DNA of 9,417 nucleotides from Woeseia sp. (GCA_003229095.1 QIHS01000541.1:1-9417); one strand, 5' to 3'; numbered from the stretch's first letter, positions 1-8,351 are shown. Numbers and translations are program-made. The notes: generated by a model from the sequence alone, not told the origin.

Positions 1-2761
1 GGCGCAAGTTGTTTACGTGATCGATAAGCACAATTCCATTGTTCACCACTACACCGATGAGAATCATGATGCCGATCGATGCCATGAAAGAAAACGTCGT
101 TCCGGTGGCCGCAAAGAACAGGAATACGCCGAACACGGAAAAGACGATAGAGCCCAGAATGATTGAAAAGGGCAATAGCATCGACTCAAACAACGCAGCC
201 ATGATCAGGAAAATACAGGCGATACCGAGCGCTATATTGACCGCCATCATTTGCTGGGTTTCATCTTGTCTTTGGAAGCCGCGGCCGAACTTCCAGTTGT
301 AGCCAGGTGGCAGTTCGAACTGGTCCATCAGGCCCTCGACTCTCGGCCTTACGGTATCGAGACTCTCGTCTTCAGTGAGGTTGGCCGACAGAATGACCGC
401 GGTTTGGCGATCTGTGCGTCGAATGGTGTCTGGTGATGTGTCGATCAGGAAGTTTGCAACGGACCCCAAAGAAATCCGCTGCCCATCCGGCGTATATAAG
501 GGCAAGTCGGCCAGTTGAGCGACACTTTGTCTGTCGCTTTCGCGAAACGCCATCCTGACCGCAATTTCGCCCGTGTCTCCTCTGAATTCACGCAGGTCCC
601 GTCCCCGCATGGCGACGCCGATATCCCGGGCGATTTCGGTTGCGGTGAGTCCAGCAGCGGCTGCGCGTACACGATCTACGCTTATCCGCACCTCGCGGTC
701 GCCTCCATCGGCATCGGTGCGAACATTTTCCAGTCCCTCGACACTATTTAAAAGCCGTACCAGGTTGTCGCCAATTTCATTCAAAACAGCCGTTGATTCA
801 CCGGAAATCTGTAACTGGAATCCTTCGCCGCCACCTTGTTGTTGAAATTCAAAACTTGGCTTGCCGATCGCGATGAGTGGCATGTTTGCCTCGATTCGTT
901 CGATGACGTCTGAGGTGGCTACGGTCGCCTCGTCTTCGTCCGTGAGCAAAATCGTTATAGCTGCCCCGTTTCTTTGAAAAAAGCTGTAGACCGACCTCAT
1001 GTCAAATTCGCTTTGATTCTCGAACAGGTAGTCCTCAATGGTGGAGACGTTTGCCTCAACAAGTTCGAGTGGATGCTCTCCGTCTATGTGAAGTGGCAAA
1101 TAGAGGCGTCGGCTGGATTCTGCCGGGAACGCGTCAAACTTGACGAGGTCCAGTACCAGCGGCGCGATGCCGATGATGCAGGTGAGCACAATTCCGCCGA
1201 AGGTTTTCCATGGGTGAAGCAAAATCCATTTCAGACCTCGCGCGTAGCGCTCCGTCAGGCGAAACATCATCGACCCTGTTTTCGGTGCCGGCGGAATATC
1301 GATACGAGCTGCCAGCATCGGTATGAGCGTCTGCGCGATCAACAGGGAGGCAAGCAGTGCGACGACGATCGTCGTGCCAACGTGAACCATGAACACAGAG
1401 ATATCGTTCTGCCCGCCAAACATCACCGGTACAAAAACAACAATCGTTGTCAGCGTACCGGCAATGACCGCGATGCCGACGTCTTTTACGCCGGCGAGCG
1501 TAGCCTGCATCGGGTTGTCCGGATCCAGGGCGCGGCGACGGAACACGCTTTCGGTCACGACGACAGCGTTATCGACCAACATGCCGATGGCAAGCATCAG
1601 GCCCATCATGGTTAACATGTTGAGCGTCAGTCCGGCGAAATACAGAGCGCCGAGCGTAATCAGGAGTGAGAAGGGCACGCATGCGGTAACGATGATGGTC
1701 GTTCTTGCCTGTCGCAGAAATGCGTACAAAACCAGCAACGCCAGCAATGCGCCAATCGAGCCGGCGTTCAACAAATCTCGAAGAGACTCACGTACCGAGT
1801 CTCCCTGGTTATCCAGATCAAAAATATTAATGCCACGCATTTGCGGCGATCTGGATATTCTCTCTACTTCTTCCATCACCCGGTCGGTGACTTCGACCAT
1901 GTTGGAACCAGTAGACTTGCTGATCGCGATGCCAATTGCATACTTTCGGTCCAGGTGCCTGCCGAATTCCCGGTCAGGGTTGCGCAACTCAACATCAGCA
2001 ACATCGCTGAGTTTCAGGTTATTGCGGTTGATGACGATATTTCGAATATCGTCAACGGATTGAAACTCACCGCTTGGCCGGACGCTGAAACGCTGGCCGG
2101 CATCCGTAATGCGACCGGCGCTGACTGCAAAATTGCTTTTTTCCAGCAGGATGCGAATTTGATCGATGTTGACGCCGTGCGCGGCCAGGCGATCCGGCAG
2201 TAACAGGATGCGAATCTCCCGTGGTTCAACACCGTGCAGGTCTACTCGCGAAACTCCTTCCAGCCGTTCAATGGGGCGCTTGAGCATGCGGTCGAGCAGT
2301 TCGTAACTGTCTGACAGGTCCCGATCGCTGGATATACGCAACTCCAATACCGGTTGATCGCCAAGCGAGCCGGTGAATACAAGGATGCGCCGAACATCAT
2401 CGGGCAGCAGGTGGCGAATACTATCGACTTTGGCACGGGCCTCGATGCCTTTCGCGCCCATACTTTGATTCCAGTCGAAGCGCATAAATATTTGCGCCAT
2501 TTCTTCGCTGGATGCGGAAAACATCTGTTGTACGCCTGTCAGCGTTGCCAGCGACTCTTCAACCGGGCGTGTGATCAGGCGCTCTACTTCTTCCGGCGTC
2601 GAACCCGGGTACGGGATCTGAATGAAAATGCCCGGAAACTCGATATCCGGGAACTTCTCGAGCGGCAACAGGCGTGTCGCAATTGTGCCAATCAAGGCGA
2701 GCGCGACAAACACGACAGTCGTCGTGACCGGTCGACGCAAGGAAATTTCCGTATGTTTCAC
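1..2761 (-). CDS. RND efflux permease 2 (HAE1/AcrB-like), C-terminus beyond window
   Basis: Inner-membrane proton-driven pump subunit of a tripartite efflux system. The frame is open without interruption from the GTG at 2761 to the window edge, giving 920 residues; AcrB-type permeases have about 1050, so roughly the last 120-150 (TM11, TM12, tail) are missing only because the window ends. Visible layout: TM1 near residues 9-29, first periplasmic porter region, TM2-TM6 between about 334 and 482, a short TM6-TM7 loop (about 485-520), TM7 about 521-539, second periplasmic region, then TM8-TM10 from about 841. TM4 carries V-D397-N398-A-V, and TM10 carries G-V-V-V-N907-N908, so of the AcrB relay residues Asp407 is kept while Asp408 and Lys940 are replaced by Asn. 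The GTG start is chosen because the protein then begins with the usual short basic segment (SLRRP at 7-11) before TM1, and AGG lies 8 nt upstream. It sits 4 nt after permease 1, implying co-expression. Substrate unknown. The class is confident; a partner role with permease 1 is inferred. Confidence 0.93.
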   Translation of the reverse strand, partial: MKHTEISLRRPVTTTVVFVALALIGTIATRLLPLEKFPDIEFPGIFIQIPYPGSTPEEVERLITRPVEESLATLTGVQQMFSASSEEMAQIFMRFDWNQSMGAKGIEARAKVDSIRHLLPDDVRRILVFTGSLGDQPVLELRISSDRDLSDSYELLDRMLKRPIERLEGVSRVDLHGVEPREIRILLLPDRLAAHGVNIDQIRILLEKSNFAVSAGRITDAGQRFSVRPSGEFQSVDDIRNIVINRNNLKLSDVADVELRNPDREFGRHLDRKYAIGIAISKSTGSNMVEVTDRVMEEVERISRSPQMRGINIFDLDNQGDSVRESLRDLLNAGSIGALLALLVLYAFLRQARTTIIVTACVPFSLLITLGALYFAGLTLNMLTMMGLMLAIGMLVDNAVVVTESVFRRRALDPDNPMQATLAGVKDVGIAVIAGTLTTIVVFVPVMFGGQNDISVFMVHVGTTIVVALLASLLIAQTLIPMLAARIDIPPAPKTGSMMFRLTERYARGLKWILLHPWKTFGGIVLTCIIGIAPLVLDLVKFDAFPAESSRRLYLPLHIDGEHPLELVEANVSTIEDYLFENQSEFDMRSVYSFFQRNGAAITILLTDEDEATVATSDVIERIEANMPLIAIGKPSFEFQQQGGGEGFQLQISGESTAVLNEIGDNLVRLLNSVEGLENVRTDADGGDREVRISVDRVRAAAAGLTATEIARDIGVAMRGRDLREFRGDTGEIAVRMAFRESDRQSVAQLADLPLYTPDGQRISLGSVANFLIDTSPDTIRRTDRQTAVILSANLTEDESLDTVRPRVEGLMDQFELPPGYNWKFGRGFQRQDETQQMMAVNIALGIACIFLIMAALFESMLLPFSIILGSIVFSVFGVFLFFAATGTTFSFMASIGIMILIGVVVNNGIVLIDHVNNLR

Positions 2762-2773
2762 AACATCAGCCTG
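2758..2773 (-). promoter_or_regulatory. Permease 1/permease 2 translational junction and ribosome-binding site
   Basis: Read on the minus strand, permease 1 stops with TGA (2768-2766). The last base of that stop also begins ATG TTG TGA (2766-2758), an ORF of only two codons. Its TGA overlaps the GTG (2761-2759) that opens permease 2. A short Shine-Dalgarno match, CAGG (2773-2770), lies inside the end of permease 1, 8 nt before the GTG. The ATG cannot start permease 2 because it is out of frame and stops at once. The layout suggests translational coupling or reinitiation, with ribosomes finishing permease 1 loading directly on permease 2. The sequence layout is certain; the coupling is inference. 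Confidence 0.6.
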
Positions 2774-5700
2774 CGGGCGAGGGCAGAGTTTCGCCTGAAG
2801 ATACTGTGGTCGGCCACTTCTTGCGGTCCATCAGGGAGTACACGACGGGAATGACGATCAGCGTCAACAAGGTCGAGACCAGCAGGCCACCAATGACCGT
2901 TATGGCCATCGGTGTGCGCACCTCTGCGCCCTCACCGAAACCAATTGCCATCGGCAACAGCCCCAGAGCCGTGGTCAGGGTCGTCATCAGGATAGGACGA
3001 AGTCTTGCTGTTCCCGCCTCCATGATTGCCGCTAGTTTGTCTTTGCCCTGCGCGCGCAGCTGGTTGATCAGGTCGATCAGTACAATCGCGTTATTGACGA
3101 CGATTCCCGCGAGCATGATGACGCCGATGAAGGCGACGACGTTAATCGTTGTGCCTGTGACGAATAAAGCCAATACCGCTCCGACCAGTGCGAGCGGAAT
3201 CGTGAATAGAATGACAAACGGATGAATAAGCGACTCGAATTGCGATGCCATGACCAGATATACAAGGAATATCGCAAGTACCAATGCGAACTGCATTGAT
3301 CGAAACGAGTCCTCCATTTCCTCACTTTGGCCGGAAACCATCGCGACAACGCCGTTCGGCATTGGTGTTCTGTTTACGATTTCGGTGGCCTCTGCCACGG
3401 CACTGCCAAGATCACCGTAGCCGAGGTTGGCAGTAATAATCGCTACTCGTTCCTGTGCAACCCGGCGTATTTCTGCCGGCCCACGCGAAACCCGGATGTC
3501 GGCGACGGCATCCAGCGTGACCGGTCGTTCCGAGGCGGGATTGACAATCAGTTTTCGGATCTCGTCGATGCTGGCCTGTCGGGTATCGACGCTGCGTACA
3601 AGCACGTCGATCTTCTTGTCGCGCCAGGTATAACGGGTAGCCAGTTCACCACGAACATTGGCGACGACACGATCGGCAATATCGCGAACGGACAAACCGA
3701 GTGTGGCTGCACGTTCCTGATCGAACAAAATCTGAATTTCCGGGTTACCCGGCTCGATGGTCGTTTTCAGGTCCGTAAACCGATCGGACGATGACAGCTC
3801 CTGAAGCAGCGCCTGGTTGGCGGTGACCAGTCCTTCCAGGTCAAAGCCCGAGATTTCGATTTGCAACGGGCTCGCAAAACTCATCAGGGCTGGTCGGCTG
3901 AATTCGTACTGCACGCCAGGCAAATTTGCGAGTTCCTTGCGCATTGCATTCATTGTGGCCGACTCTTCCTCACGGTCCGCTCCAGACCGCAATGTAAGAC
4001 TCAGTGTGCCGGTATTTTCTCCGGAATCGACCGGGTTGGCATCAAGTCGGTTTCCGGTACCGGCAACTGAGTAACTGAGTTCCACACTGTCAATGTCGTC
4101 GGTCACCGCCTGTGCCGCACGGATCGCACGGTCCGTCTCCTGCAGCGGTGTACCGGGCGACAATCGCAGGTCAACGCTAAACTCGCCTTGCGATAGTTGT
4201 GGAATAAGTTCGGTCCCAAGCCGGGGAATCAACATCATTGTCGAGGCGAAGATTACTACTGCCCCGCCAACGATCACGCCGCGGTGAGATAAAGACCATT
4301 GAAGTAGCGGTGCATAGGCTCTGGCCGTCGCTTTGTAGAAGGACTGCAATAACCACCCGGGAGGCCATAGAATCATTCGTAATATCCAGCCTATCCCGGC
4401 AAAAATAGACGCAAAGACTCGTATGATAAATGCGACCCCGCGGGTAAAGAAATTGGGTTGAGAGAACTCATCTGCTTCCTCATAACGAGCGCCGGTACCG
4501 AGCGCAGCGAGCATGGGTATCAGCGTCAGGGCGACAACCAGGGAGAAGGCCAGCGCGAACGTTACCGTGAGTGCCTGGTCTCTGAACAACTGACCGGCAA
4601 TGCCGCTGATAAAGACCATCGGAAAAAACACGGCAATGGTGGTCAGTGTGGCTGCAACGACCGCACCCGAAACCTCCGAGGTCCCGTTGCGCGCAGCGTC
4701 GAGAATAGTCTCTCCCTGTTCCCGCTTGCGGACAATATTCTCAAGAACCACGATCGCGTTATCGACCAGCATTCCCACCGCGAGCGCGATTCCACCGAGA
4801 GACATGATATTGAGCGACACATCGTTCGAGTACATAAGCAAAAATGTGCCGATCACAGACACCGGAATCGATATTGCGACGATTGCAGTTGCGCGCGAAT
4901 CTCTCAGGAAGCCGAACAGAACGATGATTGCAAGTACGCCACCGATAACTGCTGCCGATGTCACCTGTTGGATAGCTGCAGAGATAAACCTGGACTGATT
5001 GTAGATCTCGATCAGTTCGAGGTTGTCAGGCAGTGTTTCTCGAAGTTGTTCCAGCTTGCGTTCGACCCGATTGGCAACCTGAACGGTATTCGCGTCTCCT
5101 TCCTTGTATATGGCCAACTCGACTGATTCGCGGCCATTGACTCTTGTAATCGCCTCACGATCTTTGAATCCCTGTGTAACCGTTGCAACGTCTCGCAGGT
5201 AAACAGGTCGGCCGGCAACATTCGCGATTATCGCATCGGCAAATTCATCGACACTTTGAAATTCGTTAATTGTACGAATCAGGAATCGTTGCGTCCCTTC
5301 CTCCAGGCGCCCGCCGGAAAGATTGACATTCTCGTCACGAATGCGTTGCGCGATTTGTCGAATGCTGATGCCAAGTTGTGACAGTTTCTGCTGATCGACC
5401 TGAATTTGAATTTCGTCTTCAAGGCCGCCACTGACTTTTACAGCGGCAGTGCCATCTTCGGCTTCAAGGTCGCTCTTGATACGATCCTCAGCGAGGCGGC
5501 GCAGTATTTTCAGATTCGCCGTGGATGAGGATTTCTGCGTTTCCGAATCGTCGTCTGCCTTGTACAATAAACCGAGCCGCATAATAGGCTCGGACGAGGG
5601 ATCGAAGCGAAGCATAAGTGGCCGGCTTGCTTCCAGCGGCAATTCGAGAATATCGACTTTTTCACGGACATCGACACCGGCGATGTCCATGTCGGTTCCC

Positions 5701-5993
5701 CACAAGAACTCAAGGACGACATCCGATTGGCCTGTTCTCGAGACAGACCTTACCTGCCGAACGTTTTTGATTACGCCAACTGCCTCTTCAATGGGCTTGC
5801 TGAGCAGGTTTTCGATTTCGATTGGTGCGGCACCGGTCAATTCAGTTCGAACGGTGATCGTCGGATAGGAAATATCGGGTAAGAGATTTACATTCAGTCG
5901 AGACAGGGAAACCATGCCGAACAGCACAATTGCGACTGTGAACATTGTGATTGTTACACGGCGTTCAGTTGCAATTTCGATCAACCGGCGCAT
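2766..5993 (-). CDS. RND efflux permease 1 (HAE1/AcrB-like), complete
   Basis: Complete 1075-residue RND transporter, the normal length for the family. It should trimerise in the inner membrane and export substrates by proton antiport through an adaptor and an outer-membrane channel. Order: TM1 about 11-30; N-L-L-P-D-I-S-Y-P at 36-44 opening the first porter region; TM2-TM6 about 345-496; cytoplasmic loop 497-571; TM7 about 572-592; second porter region about 593-897; TM8-TM12 about 902-1053. TM4 has V-D411-N412-A-I-V and TM10 has G-I-V-V-N967-N968, so AcrB's Asp408 and Lys940 positions are Asn. TM11 has R997-L-R-P and T1004, matching AcrB Arg971 and Thr978. The TM6-TM7 loop is about 75 residues and strongly hydrophobic with a WPPGW turn at 543-547, longer than in permease 2. 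The ATG at 5993 follows the MFP-2 stop by 22 nt and has GGAG at 6007-6004. Class confident; substrate and stoichiometry unknown. Confidence 0.96.
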   Translation of the reverse strand: MRRLIEIATERRVTITMFTVAIVLFGMVSLSRLNVNLLPDISYPTITVRTELTGAAPIEIENLLSKPIEEAVGVIKNVRQVRSVSRTGQSDVVLEFLWGTDMDIAGVDVREKVDILELPLEASRPLMLRFDPSSEPIMRLGLLYKADDDSETQKSSSTANLKILRRLAEDRIKSDLEAEDGTAAVKVSGGLEDEIQIQVDQQKLSQLGISIRQIAQRIRDENVNLSGGRLEEGTQRFLIRTINEFQSVDEFADAIIANVAGRPVYLRDVATVTQGFKDREAITRVNGRESVELAIYKEGDANTVQVANRVERKLEQLRETLPDNLELIEIYNQSRFISAAIQQVTSAAVIGGVLAIIVLFGFLRDSRATAIVAISIPVSVIGTFLLMYSNDVSLNIMSLGGIALAVGMLVDNAIVVLENIVRKREQGETILDAARNGTSEVSGAVVAATLTTIAVFFPMVFISGIAGQLFRDQALTVTFALAFSLVVALTLIPMLAALGTGARYEEADEFSQPNFFTRGVAFIIRVFASIFAGIGWILRMILWPPGWLLQSFYKATARAYAPLLQWSLSHRGVIVGGAVVIFASTMMLIPRLGTELIPQLSQGEFSVDLRLSPGTPLQETDRAIRAAQAVTDDIDSVELSYSVAGTGNRLDANPVDSGENTGTLSLTLRSGADREEESATMNAMRKELANLPGVQYEFSRPALMSFASPLQIEISGFDLEGLVTANQALLQELSSSDRFTDLKTTIEPGNPEIQILFDQERAATLGLSVRDIADRVVANVRGELATRYTWRDKKIDVLVRSVDTRQASIDEIRKLIVNPASERPVTLDAVADIRVSRGPAEIRRVAQERVAIITANLGYGDLGSAVAEATEIVNRTPMPNGVVAMVSGQSEEMEDSFRSMQFALVLAIFLVYLVMASQFESLIHPFVILFTIPLALVGAVLALFVTGTTINVVAFIGVIMLAGIVVNNAIVLIDLINQLRAQGKDKLAAIMEAGTARLRPILMTTLTTALGLLPMAIGFGEGAEVRTPMAITVIGGLLVSTLLTLIVIPVVYSLMDRKKWPTTVSSGETLPSPAG

Positions 5994-6015
5994 CGTCAGT
6001 TGGCTCCACGCTTAG

Positions 6016-7164
6016 TCAATTTCCTGACCCGTTGTCGGGTGAGTCACTATCAACGGTTGCTTTGTCCATACTGTGATTGCCTATTACCACAACCGTCGAT
6101 CCCACTTTGAGATTGATATGGCCAACAACGACAATCTCATCCTCGTCAACAATGCCATCAATCACCTCGATATTGGCACCCTCGGTATATCCGGTACGAA
6201 TCTCGCGCCGTTCAACGATTTCATCAACGACGACAAAAACGGTGGAGCCGCTGGATTGCTCTATGATCGCACTGCGTGGAATCTGTAGCACGTTCGCGCG
6301 CCGGTCGTAGACGATACTGATCCGGCCAAACATGCCGGGTTTTAGCCGGCGACTGCGGTCGGAAACTTCTATCGTGACTTTGAACGTGCCCGTTCCCGGA
6401 TCGATGACTGGGCTGATGCGAGCAACAATTGCATCAAAGCGCTCGCCTGAGAGAGCGTCGACGTGAATGCTAACGGGCTGGCCGGGTTCGATTCGGCGAT
6501 ACTCGCGTTCGGGAACGTGCAGGTAGGAGACCAGCGGCTCAAGGCTGGTCACTTGAAAGGTCTCAGCGCCAATGGCAATGTTATTGCCGATTCTGACGAA
6601 CCGCTGTGAAACAACGCCATCAATCGGTGCGCGTATTTCGGTGTAGCCGAGTTCAAGTCGTGCGAGGTCAAAGGACGCTTCCAGCGACTCCATCTCGTAC
6701 TGAATTTTTTCAAAGTCGCCTGCGCTGATCAATCCCCTATCTTTAAGGTCGAGGTTGCGCTGATAGTCGCGTTGCAGCTTTCGCAAATTGGCCTGCGCCT
6801 GCTGCGATTCCAGTCGCAGGCGATCTCCGTCGAGTCTGGCGAGTGTCTGGCCGCCGATAACATCGTCGCCTTCCTCAACCAGTATCTCCCTGACTTCACC
6901 GCCGACCTTGGCAATCACTGTCGCGTCGGCGAAAGCCTCGATTGGCGCGGTTCCCGAGTACACAGCATCAATATTGCCGCGGACAGGGAAAGCTGTTTCG
7001 ATCGGGACGGCAGGCGTCTCTTCTTCATCTTCTGTTTCGTCAACAGAATCAACGCTGACTTCGCAAGCGGAGAGTATGAAAGCCACCAACGCGAGCGTTG
7101 GCCAGAGACTGCCTGGTATTGTCGATTTCACCAGCGGCTGAATAGCATGTTTCCCAAAGGCCAT
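6016..7164 (-). CDS. RND periplasmic adaptor (membrane fusion protein) MFP-2, lipoprotein
   Basis: Adaptor that links an RND permease to an outer-membrane channel. It has 382 residues, typical for AcrA/MexA-like proteins. A hydrophobic N-terminal segment ends in a canonical lipobox L-S-A-C with Cys34, so signal peptidase II cleavage and lipid anchoring are expected. A very acidic linker (about 39-49, rich in D and E) follows. The first half of the lipoyl (barrel-sandwich) domain is about 81-111 (G-G-E-V-R-E-I-L-V-E-E-G-D), the alpha-helical hairpin about 112-172, the second lipoyl half about 173-206 (R-A-P-I-D-G-V-V), the beta-barrel about 207-285 (R-I-S-P-V-I-D, P-G-M-F-G-R) and the membrane-proximal domain about 286-360. 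The tail (about 365-382) is polar and acidic. ATG at 7164 has GGA 6 nt upstream. It lies 26 nt after MFP-1 and 22 nt before permease 1. It aligns with MFP-1 along its length, so the pair probably arose by duplication. Confidence 0.94.
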   Translation of the reverse strand: MAFGKHAIQPLVKSTIPGSLWPTLALVAFILSACEVSVDSVDETEDEEETPAVPIETAFPVRGNIDAVYSGTAPIEAFADATVIAKVGGEVREILVEEGDDVIGGQTLARLDGDRLRLESQQAQANLRKLQRDYQRNLDLKDRGLISAGDFEKIQYEMESLEASFDLARLELGYTEIRAPIDGVVSQRFVRIGNNIAIGAETFQVTSLEPLVSYLHVPEREYRRIEPGQPVSIHVDALSGERFDAIVARISPVIDPGTGTFKVTIEVSDRSRRLKPGMFGRISIVYDRRANVLQIPRSAIIEQSSGSTVFVVVDEIVERREIRTGYTEGANIEVIDGIVDEDEIVVVGHINLKVGSTVVVIGNHSMDKATVDSDSPDNGSGN

Positions 7165-7190
7165 TTTTATTCCGAATTGTTATTCGAGGG

Positions 7191-8270
7191 TTAATCGGTT
7201 ATCGCCGCTACCGTGCTGATGTTGGTTTCAACGATGCTACCGTCACGCAAGCCGCCCTGGCCGGTAACGATGATCTGTTCATGCCCGTCAAGGCCGCGGA
7301 GAATTTCGACATTGCCATTCTGTTCAATACCGATTTCTACTGCTTTGCGAACGGCGGTACCGTCGGACACAGCATAGACGATGTGCTGTTGGTCTTCTTC
7401 AAGAATCGCAGTGGCAGGCACAATGAGTGCGTTGGCGTGTTTCTCGTACGCGATTTCAAATCTCCCGAACATTCCTGGCACAAGCAGTTTGGCGTCGTTT
7501 TCGATCAGCGCCGTCGCGCGAAACGTGCCATTGCGAGCGTCGATTGTCGGGCTGATTCGGTCGATGACTGCTGAAAATATCTGCCCTGGTAATGCATCGA
7601 CGCGGACGTTGGCAATGATGCCTGCCGAGAATTTCGCCAGTTCGTTCTGGGGGATATTGAGATATGCCAGCAACTGCGACGTATCCGTGATTCTGAACGT
7701 GTTGTCTGCTTCGTTGACGTGTTGTCCGAGTTTGATGTCGCGCGAAGAGACAACACCTGCAATCGGCGCGCGAATCATTGTGTAGTCATAAAACAGCTGC
7801 TGCAATTCGAAATTGGCTTGTAAGGAATCCAGGTCGTAACGCATGTTGTCTACAGCGGCAGCACTGACCAGTCCGCGATTTTGCAGCCTGGTGAAGCGCT
7901 GAAACTCGCGTGTCGTTTTTTCGAGATTCGCTTTGGCCTGTTTCAATTGCAGAAAATGTCGTTCACCGTCCAGGCGCGCGAGCAGCTGGCCTGCGTGGAC
8001 CATATCGCCCTCTTCGACCAGGATTTCGACGACCTCGCCGGCAACCCGCGCCGGAATGGGTGCGTCAGCATCTGAGGCAATGGGCGTTGTCGTAAAATAG
8101 GTGGCGAATATGTCTGCATATCGGGGTTGGGCAACTGCCACGGGAAGTGGCACTGGTGAGGCAGTCTGCGATGCATCTCCGATCCGTGCTTCTCCAACAT
8201 TGCAGCCTGACATCATGCTGGCCAGGAAAGCGACGATAAAGATGGAAATACTTGATGTTCGAAGATTCAT
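7191..8270 (-). CDS. RND periplasmic adaptor (membrane fusion protein) MFP-1, lipoprotein
   Basis: First gene of the operon and an adaptor of the AcrA/MexA type, 359 residues from the chosen start. That ATG gives a clean lipoprotein signal: basic start, hydrophobic core, and M-S-G-C with Cys23. Domains in this numbering: first lipoyl half about 70-102 (G-E-V-V-E-I-L-V-E-E-G-D), helical hairpin about 103-162, second lipoyl half from about 163 (R-A-P-I-A-G-V-V at 167-174), beta-barrel about 197-273 (R-I-S-P-T-I-D, P-G-M-F-G-R), membrane-proximal domain to the end. Alternative in-frame ATGs are at 8288 (6 residues longer, no clear Shine-Dalgarno) and 8336. The latter has a good GAGGT upstream but would put 22 extra residues before the signal peptide and would lie upstream of the predicted transcription start. 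MFP-1 and MFP-2 share several blocks (E-I-L-V-E-E-G-D, L-A-R-L-D-G, R-I-S-P). Gene identity is confident; the exact start is less so. Confidence 0.92.
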   Translation of the reverse strand: MNLRTSSISIFIVAFLASMMSGCNVGEARIGDASQTASPVPLPVAVAQPRYADIFATYFTTTPIASDADAPIPARVAGEVVEILVEEGDMVHAGQLLARLDGERHFLQLKQAKANLEKTTREFQRFTRLQNRGLVSAAAVDNMRYDLDSLQANFELQQLFYDYTMIRAPIAGVVSSRDIKLGQHVNEADNTFRITDTSQLLAYLNIPQNELAKFSAGIIANVRVDALPGQIFSAVIDRISPTIDARNGTFRATALIENDAKLLVPGMFGRFEIAYEKHANALIVPATAILEEDQQHIVYAVSDGTAVRKAVEIGIEQNGNVEILRGLDGHEQIIVTGQGGLRDGSIVETNISTVAAITD

Positions 8271-8311
8271 TCTTGCTGCTAATCTCATTTGAATACAGGT
8301 TAAGTCATGTA

Positions 8312-8333
8312 GTGTTATAGTTGAGTATAACAC
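8312..8333. promoter_or_regulatory. Operator-like perfect palindrome upstream of the efflux operon
   Basis: Two perfectly complementary 8-bp arms, GTGTTATA (8312-8319) and TATAACAC (8326-8333), flank a 6-bp centre. The 22-bp size and position, over the predicted -10 box and transcription start of the MFP-1 promoter, are what a dimeric repressor site would look like. TetR- and MarR-family repressors commonly control RND pumps this way. No regulator gene lies in the window, so the binding protein is unknown. The arms are A+T-rich and there is no T-run after them, so a terminator is unlikely. The repeat is certain; the operator role is inferred. Confidence 0.6.
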
Positions 8334-8351
8334 CATATGACCTCAAGGCAA
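8324..8351 (-). promoter_or_regulatory. Predicted sigma70-type promoter for the MFP-1/MFP-2/permease operon
   Basis: On the minus strand a -35-like TTGCCT (8351-8346) is separated by 16 bp from a -10-like TATACT (8329-8324, five of six consensus matches). The A/T-rich stretch upstream, including the T-run of the preceding terminator, could help as an UP-like element. Transcription would start near 8317, leaving about 46 nt of leader before the ATG at 8270. That start would exclude the upstream ATG at 8336. The prediction is by eye only. Confidence 0.5.

Noticed and set aside
974..2063. Plus-strand open frames of 213 and 224 codons (974-1615, 1389-2063)
   Set aside because: They lie antisense to permease 2, whose frame is continuous and has clear RND motifs. 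The antisense translations show no recognisable domain and have the skewed composition typical of shadow frames.
1..2761. Permease 2 as a truncated pseudogene
   Set aside because: The frame has no internal stop or frameshift across 920 codons, and the missing C-terminus is explained by the window edge.
4458..5126. Plus-strand open frame of 222 codons
   Set aside because: It is entirely antisense to permease 1, rich in Arg, His, Asp and Cys with no recognisable domain, and is best explained as a shadow of the RND gene.
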